Assembly: GCA_022432975.1 (NCBI GenBank)
Contig: CM039502.1
Span: 6,376,375 to 6,440,374 of the forward strand
Direction of reading: 5' to 3'
From: Begonia masoniana
Lineage: Eukaryota > Streptophyta > Magnoliopsida > Cucurbitales > Begoniaceae
Length of the DNA stretch: 64,000 nt
Program-made: the position numbers and the translations under genes
In this document: positions 29,771 through 42,170 of the stretch, piece after piece
Layout of the letters: each line of letters starts with the position of its first letter
Numbering within the stretch: position 1 is the stretch's first letter
Notes under the pieces: generated by a model
Database searches by the model: none
The model's input: only the letters and a program-made list of their open reading frames with translations
Told to the model about the DNA's origin: nothing

Positions 29771-32436
29771 CGCATAGTGTATGTTGGTGAAAGATTTCAT
29801 CATTCCTTGGTCGTTTTCTCTCAATTTGGGTTCTTAGCTTGTATGACCCATCCATTTTTCTTAATGTTTGAAAGGAATATTAATACTATTAGTTTGTCAT
29901 GAGTATGGACGAGTTTGTAGATTACGAACCACTGTTAGAAGTCATAGCTTATGTTAGCTAGAAGAACAATCATTGTCGAGCTAGAAATTTTATATTTTAT
30001 CACATTGCATAGCATAGTTTTTTAAAACTATTATGGTGAGTTGTCACCTACGAAAACCTGACGGTTCTTGGTCGCCAACACATCATTTTTTTATACGTAT
30101 TATTTTACATGTTCATTATTGATATAAGATATTTCATTCATGTTGTGATATATGTAAATACATATACTAGTGGATGAATCATGTTGTTGCTTTGAACGGT
30201 TTTGGTGTCAGGCTATCCCAGTACATCTTATGTTGCGTGAAAATGTTTCATTTGCACGTTAGAAAAATAGGTACTATGACGCTGATGACACACTCATTGG
30301 ATTTCAAATATCTAAACTTGATCGGGGTATTTTGATTTACCATGATTTTACAGGTAGTGTCGTTGTCTGGTGTTCACATCGCCAACCACTCTTGGGACGT
30401 CGCTGAATCTTCGGATTGTTATCTCCTTTATTTTTCGTTCAGACTCATGCGGTGCTATCTAGTCTTTAGATCACCGTCTTTCTATGTTAGTGTGGTGTAT
30501 GTATCCTTGTGTGACCCTTATTTTTTATTGAGGTGATTTTAAAATTAAAATTAGGACAATGACCTATTTTAATATAATTGTCTATGTATACATTTTTATT
30601 GTTATCAGTGGCTTGTAAATTATATTTTGTTAAAACGAAGGAAATGAGTTTTCTTTATAACGATGTTTGAAAACTATTTGTGCAACGACTTACTCCATTA
30701 TCGGTAGCTGTTTTTGTTTTACTTATTTCCTCATTTCTGCCTTCTTCCTAATTTTTTTGGGTCGAAATCATTGTTGACGATATGCAACTCAATTCTTTTA
30801 GTCTTTACGAAGCCTTGTTCCATTTAGTTTGCTGGAGCCATGGCCGATTTCTACTTTATGCTATACTTTGACTACTTTCACTGTTGTTATATTTATGATC
30901 TAGCTACTGGAACCCGCATTACGTTATACAATTTCAGTTGTTTTTGCTCTCAAAATGTTTATCTGCGGAATATCCTGGATGGTTTTGAGCTTCTACTTGA
31001 TTGAGTTATTGCCAATGTACTTTTGTTTTATACCATTCGCGTTTAGCTAACATCAAATCTGGTGGATCAATCGAAGTTTGAAGGTTTAAGTCAAATTCTT
31101 ATAATTTCTTTTTAAATCTTTTGCAAAGCTAGTGCGCATGATGTTTTACACTTGATCTCTGAACTCAGGTAAGTTCACTTGTCGACAAGCTTATACTGAT
31201 GCACTTTCTTTGCGATTTTCAATTTCGTGTTGGTGTCGCTTCAATTTGATGCTTGACGAAGTTCTTGGGATATTGGATTGTTGCCTTTTATTCATTCGCC
31301 TCCTGTCTACGTCAGACGATAATTTGCTTCTCAGAGTTATACGTCTTCTGGTTGTGCTTTTCCTTCTAGTTCGTTGGACCCTGCTTCTAACAGTTACTTT
31401 ACTCTCCCATGCTTTCTCTATCTAGTGTTTTTACGATTAAGTGGTAGCCATTAATCTCCCATATTTTTCATCCAACCCGCGTCAAATCATGTTTTGTGTT
31501 TGTAGGTTACAGGCTTGTATTACTGTTCATATACTTTCTAACCAAACAGAAGCACAGCTGAAGGAAATTGGAATCAGTTAACGAAGGCTTTCATCTCCGG
31601 GTAATGGATTGCAAATACTCAAACACTACCGTTGTCCTATCCAGCAAGAAGGAAATGCTGAACGGAACAGAAGGGGGGATTTTCATAGCATAGTCAGCAC
31701 TTGTGTTGATTCTTGAAAAAGAAAAATGCAACCTTCATACTGTCTTTTACTAAATTGATTTGGAAGGATGCAATGGGTTTCCATAAAGAAAAGATGATGC
31801 ATACAACATCGAGAAGAATGACAATGTTCATGAGAAGTAATTTTTATGGAGTGTGTTTCTGGGGACAGGATGAGATTCTGGGAATGTCTTAACTTTTCCC
31901 GGGGAGAAATCCTCATAGTCTTGGGGAAGTTTGAAACGGAAATGCCCTTTATTTTCCCTTCTTCATAAGTTTTCAACTCGAAGAGCTTCCGAGCCTAGAA
32001 AAAAGAATCGAACTTTCTTCTAGTGCACCACTGTAAGAAAGTATACAAGACCCTGAACGTTCTTTTTGGCCTTATCTGACTTCAGAGGGGCAATATGTCC
32101 TTAGTTCTCTATAAATCGGCAAAGTTTTGCAGAAGGTGATGCACAAGTGAAAAGGTTTGATGGATCGGCTAGTGGAGATTTTCACAGTTTCGAGGTAACT
32201 TCAAGTTCTATAAAAATGGATCACATGGACAAATTAAGAGGCCACTTTGGAGTTACAATGGCAAGAGGATGTAAACAATGCTTATAGAAAATGGAGGCCA
32301 AAATCGAGTGGGAAATTAAGATACAAACCGAAAGGTGAAGGATATTGTAAAATCGGATGAAGGGATTTTGGCAATTTTAGGGTTGGTTTCAGAATGGTTA
32401 AAATAGGATTAAATGATGGAGTCGAGACTGTGATTT

Positions 32437-32718
32437 TTGGACACAAAAAATGGTCAGGGAATGAAGAAGATAGTTGAAAAATTGCCGGTCAAATTTGAAA
32501 TGGAGAGAAAGATATACTTGAAAGGATGCAAGCTGGTCGGAGAGATGATAAACTACACCTCTTCACTTCAACTGCAAAGGAGCACTCCAAGCTTGGTGAA
32601 ACCCAAGAGTTCTAATGTAGCTCATTTGATGATTCACCTCAAGGAAGAGATGAGAGAGTGGCATAACAACAATCATCACTCAACAAATGAGCAAGAATCG
32701 GTAAACAACACCAATTGA
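32437..32718 (+). CDS. unrecognised 93-residue open frame
   Basis: The frame opens with MDTKNGQGMKK and ends SVNNTN. It is basic, without a membrane segment or any motif I recognise. It stands alone in a gene-poor repeat-like region, with no splice partners found. It may be a transposon remnant or chance. No function is proposed. Confidence 0.12.
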   Translation: MDTKNGQGMKKIVEKLPVKFEMERKIYLKGCKLVGEMINYTSSLQLQRSTPSLVKPKSSNVAHLMIHLKEEMREWHNNNHHSTNEQESVNNTN

Positions 32719-34040
32719 TTAAGTGAAAACACGATAGGAAATGGCCGCTAGAAAAACAAGGAGACCGAAGCTCTCTACGCAAATTTGATGTTTGAAAACT
32801 AACCCTTACAAACTAGGGTAACCAGTCACAAAAGGAGAGACAAAAATATTCCCACAACTTGAACTTTACTCGGGCATATGCTCTAGCAGAATTTGATCTC
32901 TGTGCGGGGTAGTTTTGACATAGCAAATGATCTCCGAATTTTGCAAACGACCTCATTTTGAAAAGCTTGAGATGTCAATTATAATCTTTATGAAGACCAA
33001 TTTTTATTTGAGAACGTTATGGACGCCCAATTTGCCATATAATCGTCCGATGTCAAAACTGCGAAATTTCTTCGAAAGCTTTTTGGGAAAGCTCCGATAC
33101 ATGCTTGTATTGACTTTGCACTCCTATGATGAAAGTATGCAAAAGTCTCGGGAAATTTGAAAATGAGGAGTCTTTTTGAATCTAGATGCCACATTTGTGG
33201 TTATGCAGCATAATTCAGTGGCTCTTCGTAAAAAAAATATATATATATACACATAGCGGTGTCTCTGCTATAGAAAATGGAGGCGTTGGACTGTGCCTAA
33301 GACTTTTGTCATTACAACTACAAGTGATCTTCAAGAGTGGTAAGGTATCTTGTAAAACGTAATGATGAGGTTTCAGCCAAGTATAAAACATATCTTGGCT
33401 TGGGCGCTAATTTCCTTGTTTCAGGGAGGATATCAAAATGAAAGGGAGGCAGATATGGTTGGATGGAAGTTGGATAAGCATCTGACGTCACAGTTCTTAT
33501 CAAGGTGAAAGGAATAGAGCTTATTTTATGGTTTTTTGAAATTACCACATACAATTTACTAAATTCTATATTTCTAATTGAATGCTGATTGTTTGGTTTG
33601 ACCACTATGCTATAAAAGTAAAGAAATGACATCTTTTTGTTCTCTTCTGACCTTGATAGGCTGGAAAGAGCTGATTGGCACCAGTGTTTATCACCTTGCT
33701 GAAGTTTATTTGTGCTTTTCCATCTACTTTCTAATAATGCAGGGACTGAACAGACATAAATTTGATGAATTTGATGCTATTATTAGACACTAGTGAATCA
33801 AGTTTGCGAGCCATATTTGACTGCTTCGGACCCAAATTGAGAAATTACATAACAAGCCAGCACAAGTGCCTAACTCCTAAAGATTGCAGACTTTAGGTAT
33901 TAAATCAATCAACGAGCACCACCACATAAATCTTTGATGTCTTCACCTAAGATTAAATCAACACAAACGTTGATGTAGATTATTGTGCAATTCTCTTGTC
34001 TTATTCAAGCTTTGACTGCTATTCTATTATCAGAGATTCA

Positions 34041-35273
34041 CTACTCGGTTTTCTGGATGATGTAGTTCACATTTTTCTCCTTCCAAGTGCCCTGTTCAAG
34101 GTAAGCCTCATAAAAGCTTACTTTGCCGTTAGATTTTATAGTCAGTGCAGCAGTGCTTCTGGTGCCATAACGTCCCTGTGTATTTCAGAAGACAGAAAGA
34201 TAAATATCAAGTACAAGCTGCAGGATTTTGAATAGCAAAGGTGATTTCAGAGAGTTTATATACCAACGGGGTCTCAACTTCAACAAATACAGAGCTGAGG
34301 TTGAACTCCCAATCAAGTGGGCAAATATGAGGTAATTTGCTTTTATCTGCTTTAACTCCATCCCTCATTAGCCTTCTAATCATCTCTTTAACTGGTAGCT
34401 CACCTTCACTATATTTATGAAGCTGTTCCTTAAAACCCACCCCTAAACGCTGAGACTGCAGAGAGAAGAGTCAATATCTTAAATAGTTGTCACTTTTTTT
34501 TTTTTTTTTTGCTTTTCTGGGAAAGTTAGAATGAGATGTTTTAGAACAACTGAATGAGTATTGAGAACCTTATGCCAAGGGGAGCCAAGCCTAGCGTTTG
34601 AGAGAACGTGTAAACCAGGGGACACCTCTTGAATCTGAATTGGTTCCCCTTTCGGCCTGTTAGAGATGTAAACCATGGTCTTGGACGACATGTCTGCCAA
34701 TATCAGGTTAAAGCCATTATAGCGATGAGCGTCTCCCACCAGGTTTTCTGCGAATTCCTTGGGACTCTGTTTGCTCTGTTTGATTCAACACGTCTCATCT
34801 TTAATATATGTAGATATCACATAAAACAACGTGAAAGACATGTTGACTTGAACTAATTTTTAGTTCCTGGATATAGTTTTTTATTCCTTGTGCGCGAAAA
34901 AAGTCACCTCTAGGAAAAGAACGGCGAGATCTCCTCGGCTCTTGGCGTCCGGTAGGGTATGAAGCTCCAAGACATTAGTCAGAAGTGCTACTCTTCCTTT
35001 TCTGGAGCAGGCTAACCATGTCCCTCCTGCAACCTCGTCTCTCCCTCCTACTATCTCATATCCCTCCCACCATCCCACAGGCTTTGTCGGCCTGAAGCAA
35101 ATGACACACTCACATTGTTGCCCATTAAGATCCAATCCCTCTCATGCATACAAAAGAACTGAAATGGAATTAAACAATTGAAAAAAATACCTGTTATGAT
35201 ATTCATCTCTGTTCTGCAAGAGAATGAGAGGGTAAACAGGGTGAGCTTGCCAAAGGAACACTGCAATGCACAT
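34041..35273 (-). CDS. TANGO2/NRDE family protein
   Basis: Five exons, 35273-35191, 35091-34908, 34775-34569, 34455-34264 and 34175-34041, join to 266 residues (family about 270). The N-terminus MCIAVFLWQAHP with Cys2, followed by LLQNRDEYHNRP, is the NRDE signature that names the family and recalls an Ntn-hydrolase fold with an N-terminal cysteine. Further hallmarks: WWEGYEIVGGRDEVAGGTWL, GRVALLTN, SRGDLAVLFLES, SPKEFAENL, YNGFNLILAD, LSNARLGSPWHK, GRYGTRSTAALTIKSNGKVS, FYEAYLEQGTWKE. Animal TANGO2 is linked to Golgi organisation, lipid metabolism and heme movement; the plant role is not settled. At two junctions (34569 and 34775) more than one splice site is possible, and I chose those that restore the family spacing. 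A long T tract (about 34494-34510) lies in the intron between exons 3 and 4. Confidence 0.92.
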
Positions 35274-38200
35274 GGTGAATGAATTAGTTAAACTGTTATT
35301 TAGCACGTAAAGATATGGATAATGATCTTCTTCACTAGTATAACTCAACTCTATTGTAAGCAGCTATTTATACAAGCAACTGGAGGAGCTGGACAACAGG
35401 CGTGACATCATGATACGAGGAGGGGCCACCCTCTGATGGACAACTGAACGAAACCCAACAAAGCAAGGAAGTACTTGTCCCCCTCCTATGCCTAGCTTTC
35501 TCTTTCGGCTACGAGACTTGGAATCTAAGGTACGCAGTAGAAGTAGAAAGAAGAGGAATCCAATCTGTTACATGTGTTTGCAATTGACAATGAACACATA
35601 ACGTGGTTGCATGGCATCTGAAGGTTGAACAGTCGCAATCTTTCCTCGTTTCTATTTGTCTTCTGTATTATTTTCTTGGGTTGGAGTTTCCAAGTTTTGA
35701 AATTTGTCACAGCTTTTGATGTCAAAGTTGAAACGAACTGGGAACGGGGTAGTGGTGATAACAAGAGTTGGTAGACGCGATGACATTATCAGTGCATTGG
35801 TGGTGCAGTCATTAAAAAGGGAGGCGCCGCCACTTTGAAGCAATCTTTATTATTATTATCTTGCTTTTTTTGGTGGCTGCGCTTCCTCTAATTTGGCATC
35901 TATCCTTGTCTTAATTAAACATGGCTTCCTGTTAAAGCTTGTTATTTAATTATATCACTCACTCGAAATAATATTATCGAATTCTGACAATTTTTACAGA
36001 GATATCGAAACTGTAATTGTGGACGAGTGAATTAGAGTTCTTGAACTATACCCGATAAATCTTTTTTTTTTTTTTTTTTTTTTTATCAATCTATTTTGTT
36101 TGTACAAGTAGCTATCTAAAATATGAAAAATTACTCAGACAGAAACACCATCTCACCATCTTGGCAACTAGAGTTGTGACAACGCGCAGATGATGTCAAG
36201 CCCAGTCCTCCACCGACCAAAATTCCGGCATCTAGAGTCATTCGGTGGTATGTGAGCAATCACTCATTCAAAACTTTACAACAGTGTCAAAATACACATC
36301 AATTGAGGTTAACCATGTGGTCTATAACACAAGGTCAACTTATAAAAATTAAACGCGGAATAAATTTAACTAAAAAATCAATATATATAGTAATGTTATG
36401 TTTACTCTATTAATATTTATTGATGTGTCAAAAAACTATTGGTGCATTATAAACAGTTAATTTATTACACCCACTTCAGTGAATATTTTAATATAATAAA
36501 ATACCAATAAAAAATGTTGGTTCAACGTGTGCCTAGATCTTCGTACCATCTTTCATTTTCTTTTATCACTTGAGATGTCACGCGTACTTGAATGATCGGA
36601 GAAAATGACATAATGGGCTTCATACCCAATAAGAATCTTAATATACACCTAAATTCAACTCATATTGTATCTAATCATGTATTAATCTTTACATGATTAG
36701 TTTTTATAATTTTAATATTCATTATAAGGTTAATCAATCACTTAAACACGCGCACGCCAATTTCTATGTGTTACACGACTCTCTAGACACACCTAATATG
36801 TTAAAGAAGAGTCACTCATGGTATCCAAGAATATTATGTCGCGCAATTTGAAACAACAATTCTGATCAAGTTTAAAAATTTGTATTCAGAAACAACATAA
36901 TTATTTGTCTCAATAGTCACTCAATTGGTTCATACCATCAAGCTCACATGCAACTAATATCCGTTAATGATATTATCTGCGAAGCGTCAAACGTGAAATA
37001 CCTCACTGTCAACATTTAATGCGTCTTCAACACAAAGGGAGGTTGAAATTTGCTACTACAAATCTCAAAAGAAATGTAATAGTACAAAAACAAAGAAGGA
37101 TTTGTTCTAAGACATCAAATAAAATGAAAAAGAATAGTCGTATTATGAAGAACACCCTGCCAATCAGTCATAGGGATTAGAATGTCTAACTACGTAAGTT
37201 TATTCAAAGAATTTCTTTGTTAGTTCTTCTTAATCATCTTACTCTCGCCAAATTGCTCTATATCAATTCTTCTTAGACATTCTTCAAAGCCTCGACACGT
37301 TGATCAACAACTCAAACTTCAAAAATACATCGCGCCAATTCCACAAACTTAGCGTTGTATTCCAAAATTGTGAGAGTTGATTCTTAAAAATTTTCATTAT
37401 CTTCTCGAAAATATCAATGATATCTAGATTCTTTGCTAGAAAATTCCTTGATAAAACCAAATTATTTCCCGTTGAAAACGCCAATTTGCTGCAATTCGCC
37501 AAAAGGTTCACATTATACGAAGACTTTCTCCACAGCCGTCACGAATTCTTGTACAAAAAGGGAATTAGGTTAGGAAGAAAAGTAGGTTTTAAATTAAAAT
37601 TTCTGTCGATGGATTAATAAAGCAAAAAGCCCATTAACTTAAATCTTTTAACCTCTTTATTTCCTTAAAAAAAATAACTTGTGCATAAAAAAAATAATAG
37701 GGTAAATATCAATATGTATATTGAAGTAACATAGAATTTTCAACCGACACCTTAAACTTTCAATTTAGACAAATAACAGCTCATAATTTTGAGACGTTAG
37801 CAACATACACCTTGCGTTAACGTCTGTTAAAATTTCAATTAAAATTCATTCACTCTCTCTTCTGGAGGAGCAAAATGATATAAATGTTAATCGAGTCGCG
37901 AGAGAACATCATAGCATTCATGGGACAAAAACAACAAGTGTTGTAGAAAACAAAACGAGCGGATGAGGGTGCATTAACTTGAGTACGCATGAAAGCATGC
38001 TGCGAGAGAAATCTAGTTTCTTCAATTTTAATGCTTATTTTGGGTAGTATTTGTTCCAAGTGGACTTTACCATGATGATAACAAAATACTTATTAAGCTT
38101 CACAATATTAATTGAAGCCTCTTACCTTCTTTGAATTATTACCCCAAACTTTTGGTAGACATAAAGATGTAGCTCTGGTAAAGTCACACCTCACATGTCA

Positions 38201-39900
38201 AGTTGGCTGTCTAAATCTTTAGAGGAAACCGGACCAGAACCGAATCGAATATGTTGGTTTCTTACTGATAGGGAATTTAATTTTTAAGTTAAAAATAAAT
38301 AAATATAATTGTGGGAATGAGCAATTAATTTTACAACTTAAATTTTAATATGGTTTCTCAATTCTTTCTATTGCAGGCCAACCAACAATAAATATGGATT
38401 CTTATAACACTCGAACCCAACAAACCAGATAGAACACAAGGTTTGGCCAAATCCATTTGACATTGACGCCTACTTCTTTTAATACATGCTTTGAACGTTA
38501 AGTACAAGCCAAATAATCCACAAATGAAAGAAATAAACAAGTTGATTTCTCTTTTCCAATCCAAAAAAAAAAAAAAATTATTTCGAATAATGGGTCGAGT
38601 TGCAATCTTGGATTCTTACAATTGACATACAAATATTGCACACACCTGAAGTTGTGTGTTAAAACGTTTATTTGAGCCTAAAGCAGCACTGCTCGTGTCT
38701 CAAAAACATTTATTTTAAATCAACCTGCAGATCGATCCAGTGGTACAAGGTCAACGAACCAGACTTTGGAGCGTCATTCATGGTATGAGTTGGGCCAAAG
38801 GCAAGACCCGTTGGATTAGACATAGAACGACCTGAGCATGATTTTTGTGGATCACATCCACCATGCCTTGACAATGATCGACGTTGACAAATTCATTCGA
38901 TCATTCTAACTTCACTAGCTATAAAGTTTCTTTTGACAACATTTAAATAATATACTTTACATTTACACTTAACTTTTATACTTGAGCGTGACATTTGTAT
39001 AATTTATTTATTGATAAAATAATTATAACATATTATAAATAAACGTTTTATAATAAAACAAAATGATACATCGATAATATGTACCTCCTAATTGGCATAA
39101 AATAGTCTGCATTTTGTGGCTAGTACGTCTCCAGCAAATTGCATGCATTTGATGGTCCTTCCAAGGAGATTAGATGTATAGTTATGCAGACCAAACAAAA
39201 TGAATGCACCCTATTTTTTGACTCCGCCTCATTCACTACTTTTACTGGCCTATATTAATGAAGATTCCCCAATATATTCAGTGCTTTCATCCGTTGTATC
39301 TCTTTCCCTGTAGACACCAACTTATCACAGTTTGTGATTCCATATTCGAGAATGAACAAAACTTGAATAAAATAATAACAATCGAATTATAATGATCATA
39401 AGAATGAAGAAGATTTTACCTCTGTAGTGTGCTTTTGTTTCTACAAGTTAAAATGATGAGGTGGAAAGTTAAATTAGCACTTCAACATAAATAAAAAAAA
39501 TCACGGCACATTTTATGACAAGACCCTTTTCTACTACATAAATAATACACATTCTCAACCTCAACCAATTCATGTCTTTGAAGCGTCAAAAGATGGAACG
39601 AACACGAGCAGATTAACGTGACATGTTGAAAATACATAACCATAGCATCCAAAATCATATATGATCATTAGTTGCTACAATGATATAAAGCATGTACTAA
39701 TGTTGAAGTCACTTTGATACCCATGTTGCAGAATTTCTATTTATGATACCACTACTAAAAGCTTATGTTCAATTGGACTTCAATTCCATGCAGAGTCGTA
39801 ATACATGCACGATAAATCTTGAAGTCATTTTTATCTATATCCTCTCGTGGTAGTCATTTTCAAGAGTCTTTGAAAGCATAAAATCCAATTTTCAATTTTT
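35274..39900. other. gene-poor 4.6 kb, AT-rich
   Basis: The left end is the TANGO2 promoter. The remainder is AT-rich with a run of more than 20 T near 36063-36084 and many short AT words. No exon set with family similarity was found on either strand. The right end may hold further 3' exons or the 3' untranslated region of the unknown gene whose second exon ends near 39901-39930. Confidence 0.45.
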
Positions 39901-40697
39901 CTACATTTTTTTAGAAGTTGAAAATTTACCTTCTTCAAAACACAGATGGATTGATCTTTTCTCCAACTCCACAGCATGTCTGCTAAGCTCAAGGGGAGAT
40001 AAACTGCGAAGCACTACCAAAGAAAAATGACATAGCATTTCAGGATCATCAAACAAGCAAAAGCTCGAATGTACCATAATGCTTTGGCTATTAAATTCAA
40101 TGACTTACCATGAACATATTCTCTCTGATCGAACTCATCATAGTATTTCAGGAGATTGTGCAGTCGATGTAACCGTCCCATCCTACGTTGATCAGAATCA
40201 TTATCAGAAGAAAGAAAATTAGGAACATCAGATCCGGGGGTGATCTTCAGATGATTGGAGTCCAAAGCTCCAATACTATTGCCAGGTTTCTCGAGGAAAT
40301 GGGAAACTGAAGGTCTACCAGGTGAAAAGGTAACCAGAGAAGCTGTAGGAAGGGAAGCTACAACAGGTACACAAGATATATTGCTATGCCTCTTAATTTT
40401 TCTCTTGGCCATTTCCTTATCAACCTTGCTATCACCATTCAGGAGGTGATCATTCACCTCGTTCTCTGTTAACAACTGGGGGCAGGGAAGGTTTGGCGAG
40501 CACACAGGATTTGGTCTTTTGATACCCACAACCTTACTTTCACCGACGGTTGGTAGTCCTAGAGACCAAGACTTTTCAGAATAATTGAGTGAGTCACTCC
40601 TGTTATTGTTCTGCACATCTTTCAGAGCAACCTTTTTCATTGCAATCAGAGATTTCTTGTTATGATAATTACTCAAATTAGTTTGGTTGCTTTCCAT
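39901..40697 (-). CDS. plant protein of unknown function with C-terminal ELSRHAVELEKRSI motif
   Basis: Exon 40697-40109 starts at ATG (MESNQTNLSNY) and is followed across a 95-base GT..AG intron by an exon from 40013. The joined C-terminal part reads RRMGRLHRLHNLLKYYDEFD, QREYVHVLRSLSPLELSRHA, then VELEKRSIHLCFEE. I recognise this as a conserved block in plant proteins of unknown function, predicted helical. The N-terminal two thirds is polar, Ser/Asn-rich and probably disordered, with basic clusters (MAKRKIKRHS) that could serve nuclear import. After EE there is a usable donor (G|GTAAAT at 39930); if it is used, more exons lie to the left, which I could not find; if not, the frame runs to TAG at 39903-39901. 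Upstream (40698-41700) is consistent with leader exons and introns. No function is proposed. Confidence 0.65.
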
Positions 40698-42170
40698 CCC
40701 AGTACTGTAGAGGCTATAGCAGTGTTATTAGTTCGTAGAACTAACGGAACCTCTATTGCTTTTAAAAAATATTGAAATTTGCTCAACTGTGTCTGAAATG
40801 AAGGAAAATGGAATTAATTACGACACATGTTCTCAAGCTACAAAAGTAGAAATCTAGCCACTTTATGAACACAAGAATAAACTGGAAATAAATTGAAAAT
40901 CTGCATGATTTTCCCAGCTTGAAATTTTTTTGTCAGTTTATTAAAACGTGTAGCACAACAAGAATCTATGGTTAGAGAACATCCACAAATTTGAACGTGT
41001 AATAAATACTTGAAAAACTATAAAGGCAAAGCTTAATTCTTGGAAGGATAATCCAAAAATACCCATAAGGAAGAAGACAAATTTGTCTCAGTCCCAAAAA
41101 ACCCGCTAACCCAACATTAAACATTAACTTGGTGATGAATAAAAAAAGGACTTTATCTACTCACACTTTCTAGTTTAAAACACACGAACCACCACTTAAT
41201 AACACGTATAATCCAATAAATTAATCCTACTTGAATGGCATTTAAAAATTTCCCAATTAACCAAAGTTTGCTCAAAACATGAAAGCAAATGGAGTACATA
41301 AGAATTAGTTCTAAATCATGCAATCTAAAGTAAAACACCAGATCTAAATTAAATTATGGCAGTTAGCAGAGCGGCTTCATAGCAAAGGTAAAAGATTCAG
41401 ATTCAAAAGGAGTTGAAGAAAAATACCTGTTTATGAATCAAAAAGGAAAAGTACAAGTTTCTGCGACTAATCAATTCACCTAGTCCGTTACTGATCATAA
41501 ACGGGTAAGATAAAAAGATAAGCCGACCAGGCTTTCTCAATCAAAGGAGAAGAACATAGAACAGAAGAGACTTCAAGCAGAATAATTCAGAGTATACACG
41601 AGAGTATATGAAGACCTCCAATAAAGAGAAAAGCAACGGACCAGAGAGAGAGTTTGGTTTGGAAAGGGGGAATTTTGGCTCCAATGGCGACGACGAGGTC
41701 ATTTTCAACTCGGTTTGAATGTAGCGGAGAGGGACCCACCCTGTCCTAGAAATTGGCTCATCTCAGCCGTCGGATCAAATTCTTAGTAACCACTGTATCA
41801 AACCGACGCCGTTTAAAGTGAACCCATTGATATTCATTCGTTGTATGTACATTTACATCACTATCCTACTTGAATGATTAGATTTTTGGATGAGCTCTTC
41901 GTTTATCTTTAATCGAATTCTCGCTCGAAACGACGGGATAGAACATAAAATACTGATCTATGTTGTGTTTAACGATCAAAAAACAATACCCGACAAGTCA
42001 GATAGAAGTAAAAATCAGAACCCCGACCGAATTCGATTTAGAGATCGATACGAATCCAAATACATTAAATACACATAAAAGAGACTTCAAAATGAATCTC
42101 ATCTTCTTTTGTGATTTTACATGATGTACATACATGAAAGAATATTGTAGCGACCAAATTGTAGGGAGTG
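40698..42170. other. leader/promoter of the unknown gene and PUB15-like 3' flank
   Basis: Likely leader introns of the unknown gene (for example a minus-strand donor near 41427) and its promoter around 41650-41800. The 3' untranslated region of the PUB15-like gene lies at the right end. No coding exon was recognised. Confidence 0.4.

Larger units (their letters stand above)
27293..34040. other. gene-poor 6.7 kb with repeat-like DNA
   Basis: Right of the PUB43/44-like start lies its promoter, with a plausible leader intron (donor near 27612 on the minus strand). From about 28100 the DNA is AT-rich and unlike any gene. The stretch 29490-29770 is a degenerate minisatellite (separate entry). About 28900-30560 resembles long non-coding retrotransposon-type sequence, but no matching terminal repeats were found. 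Frames at 31683-31976 (minus) and 32437-32718 (plus, 93 residues, basic) match nothing I recognise. TA repeats occur near 33238-33251. Confidence 0.45.

Noticed and set aside
31683..31976. Minus-strand 97-residue frame as a gene
   Set aside because: No recognisable motif, no splice partners, and located in repeat-like DNA.
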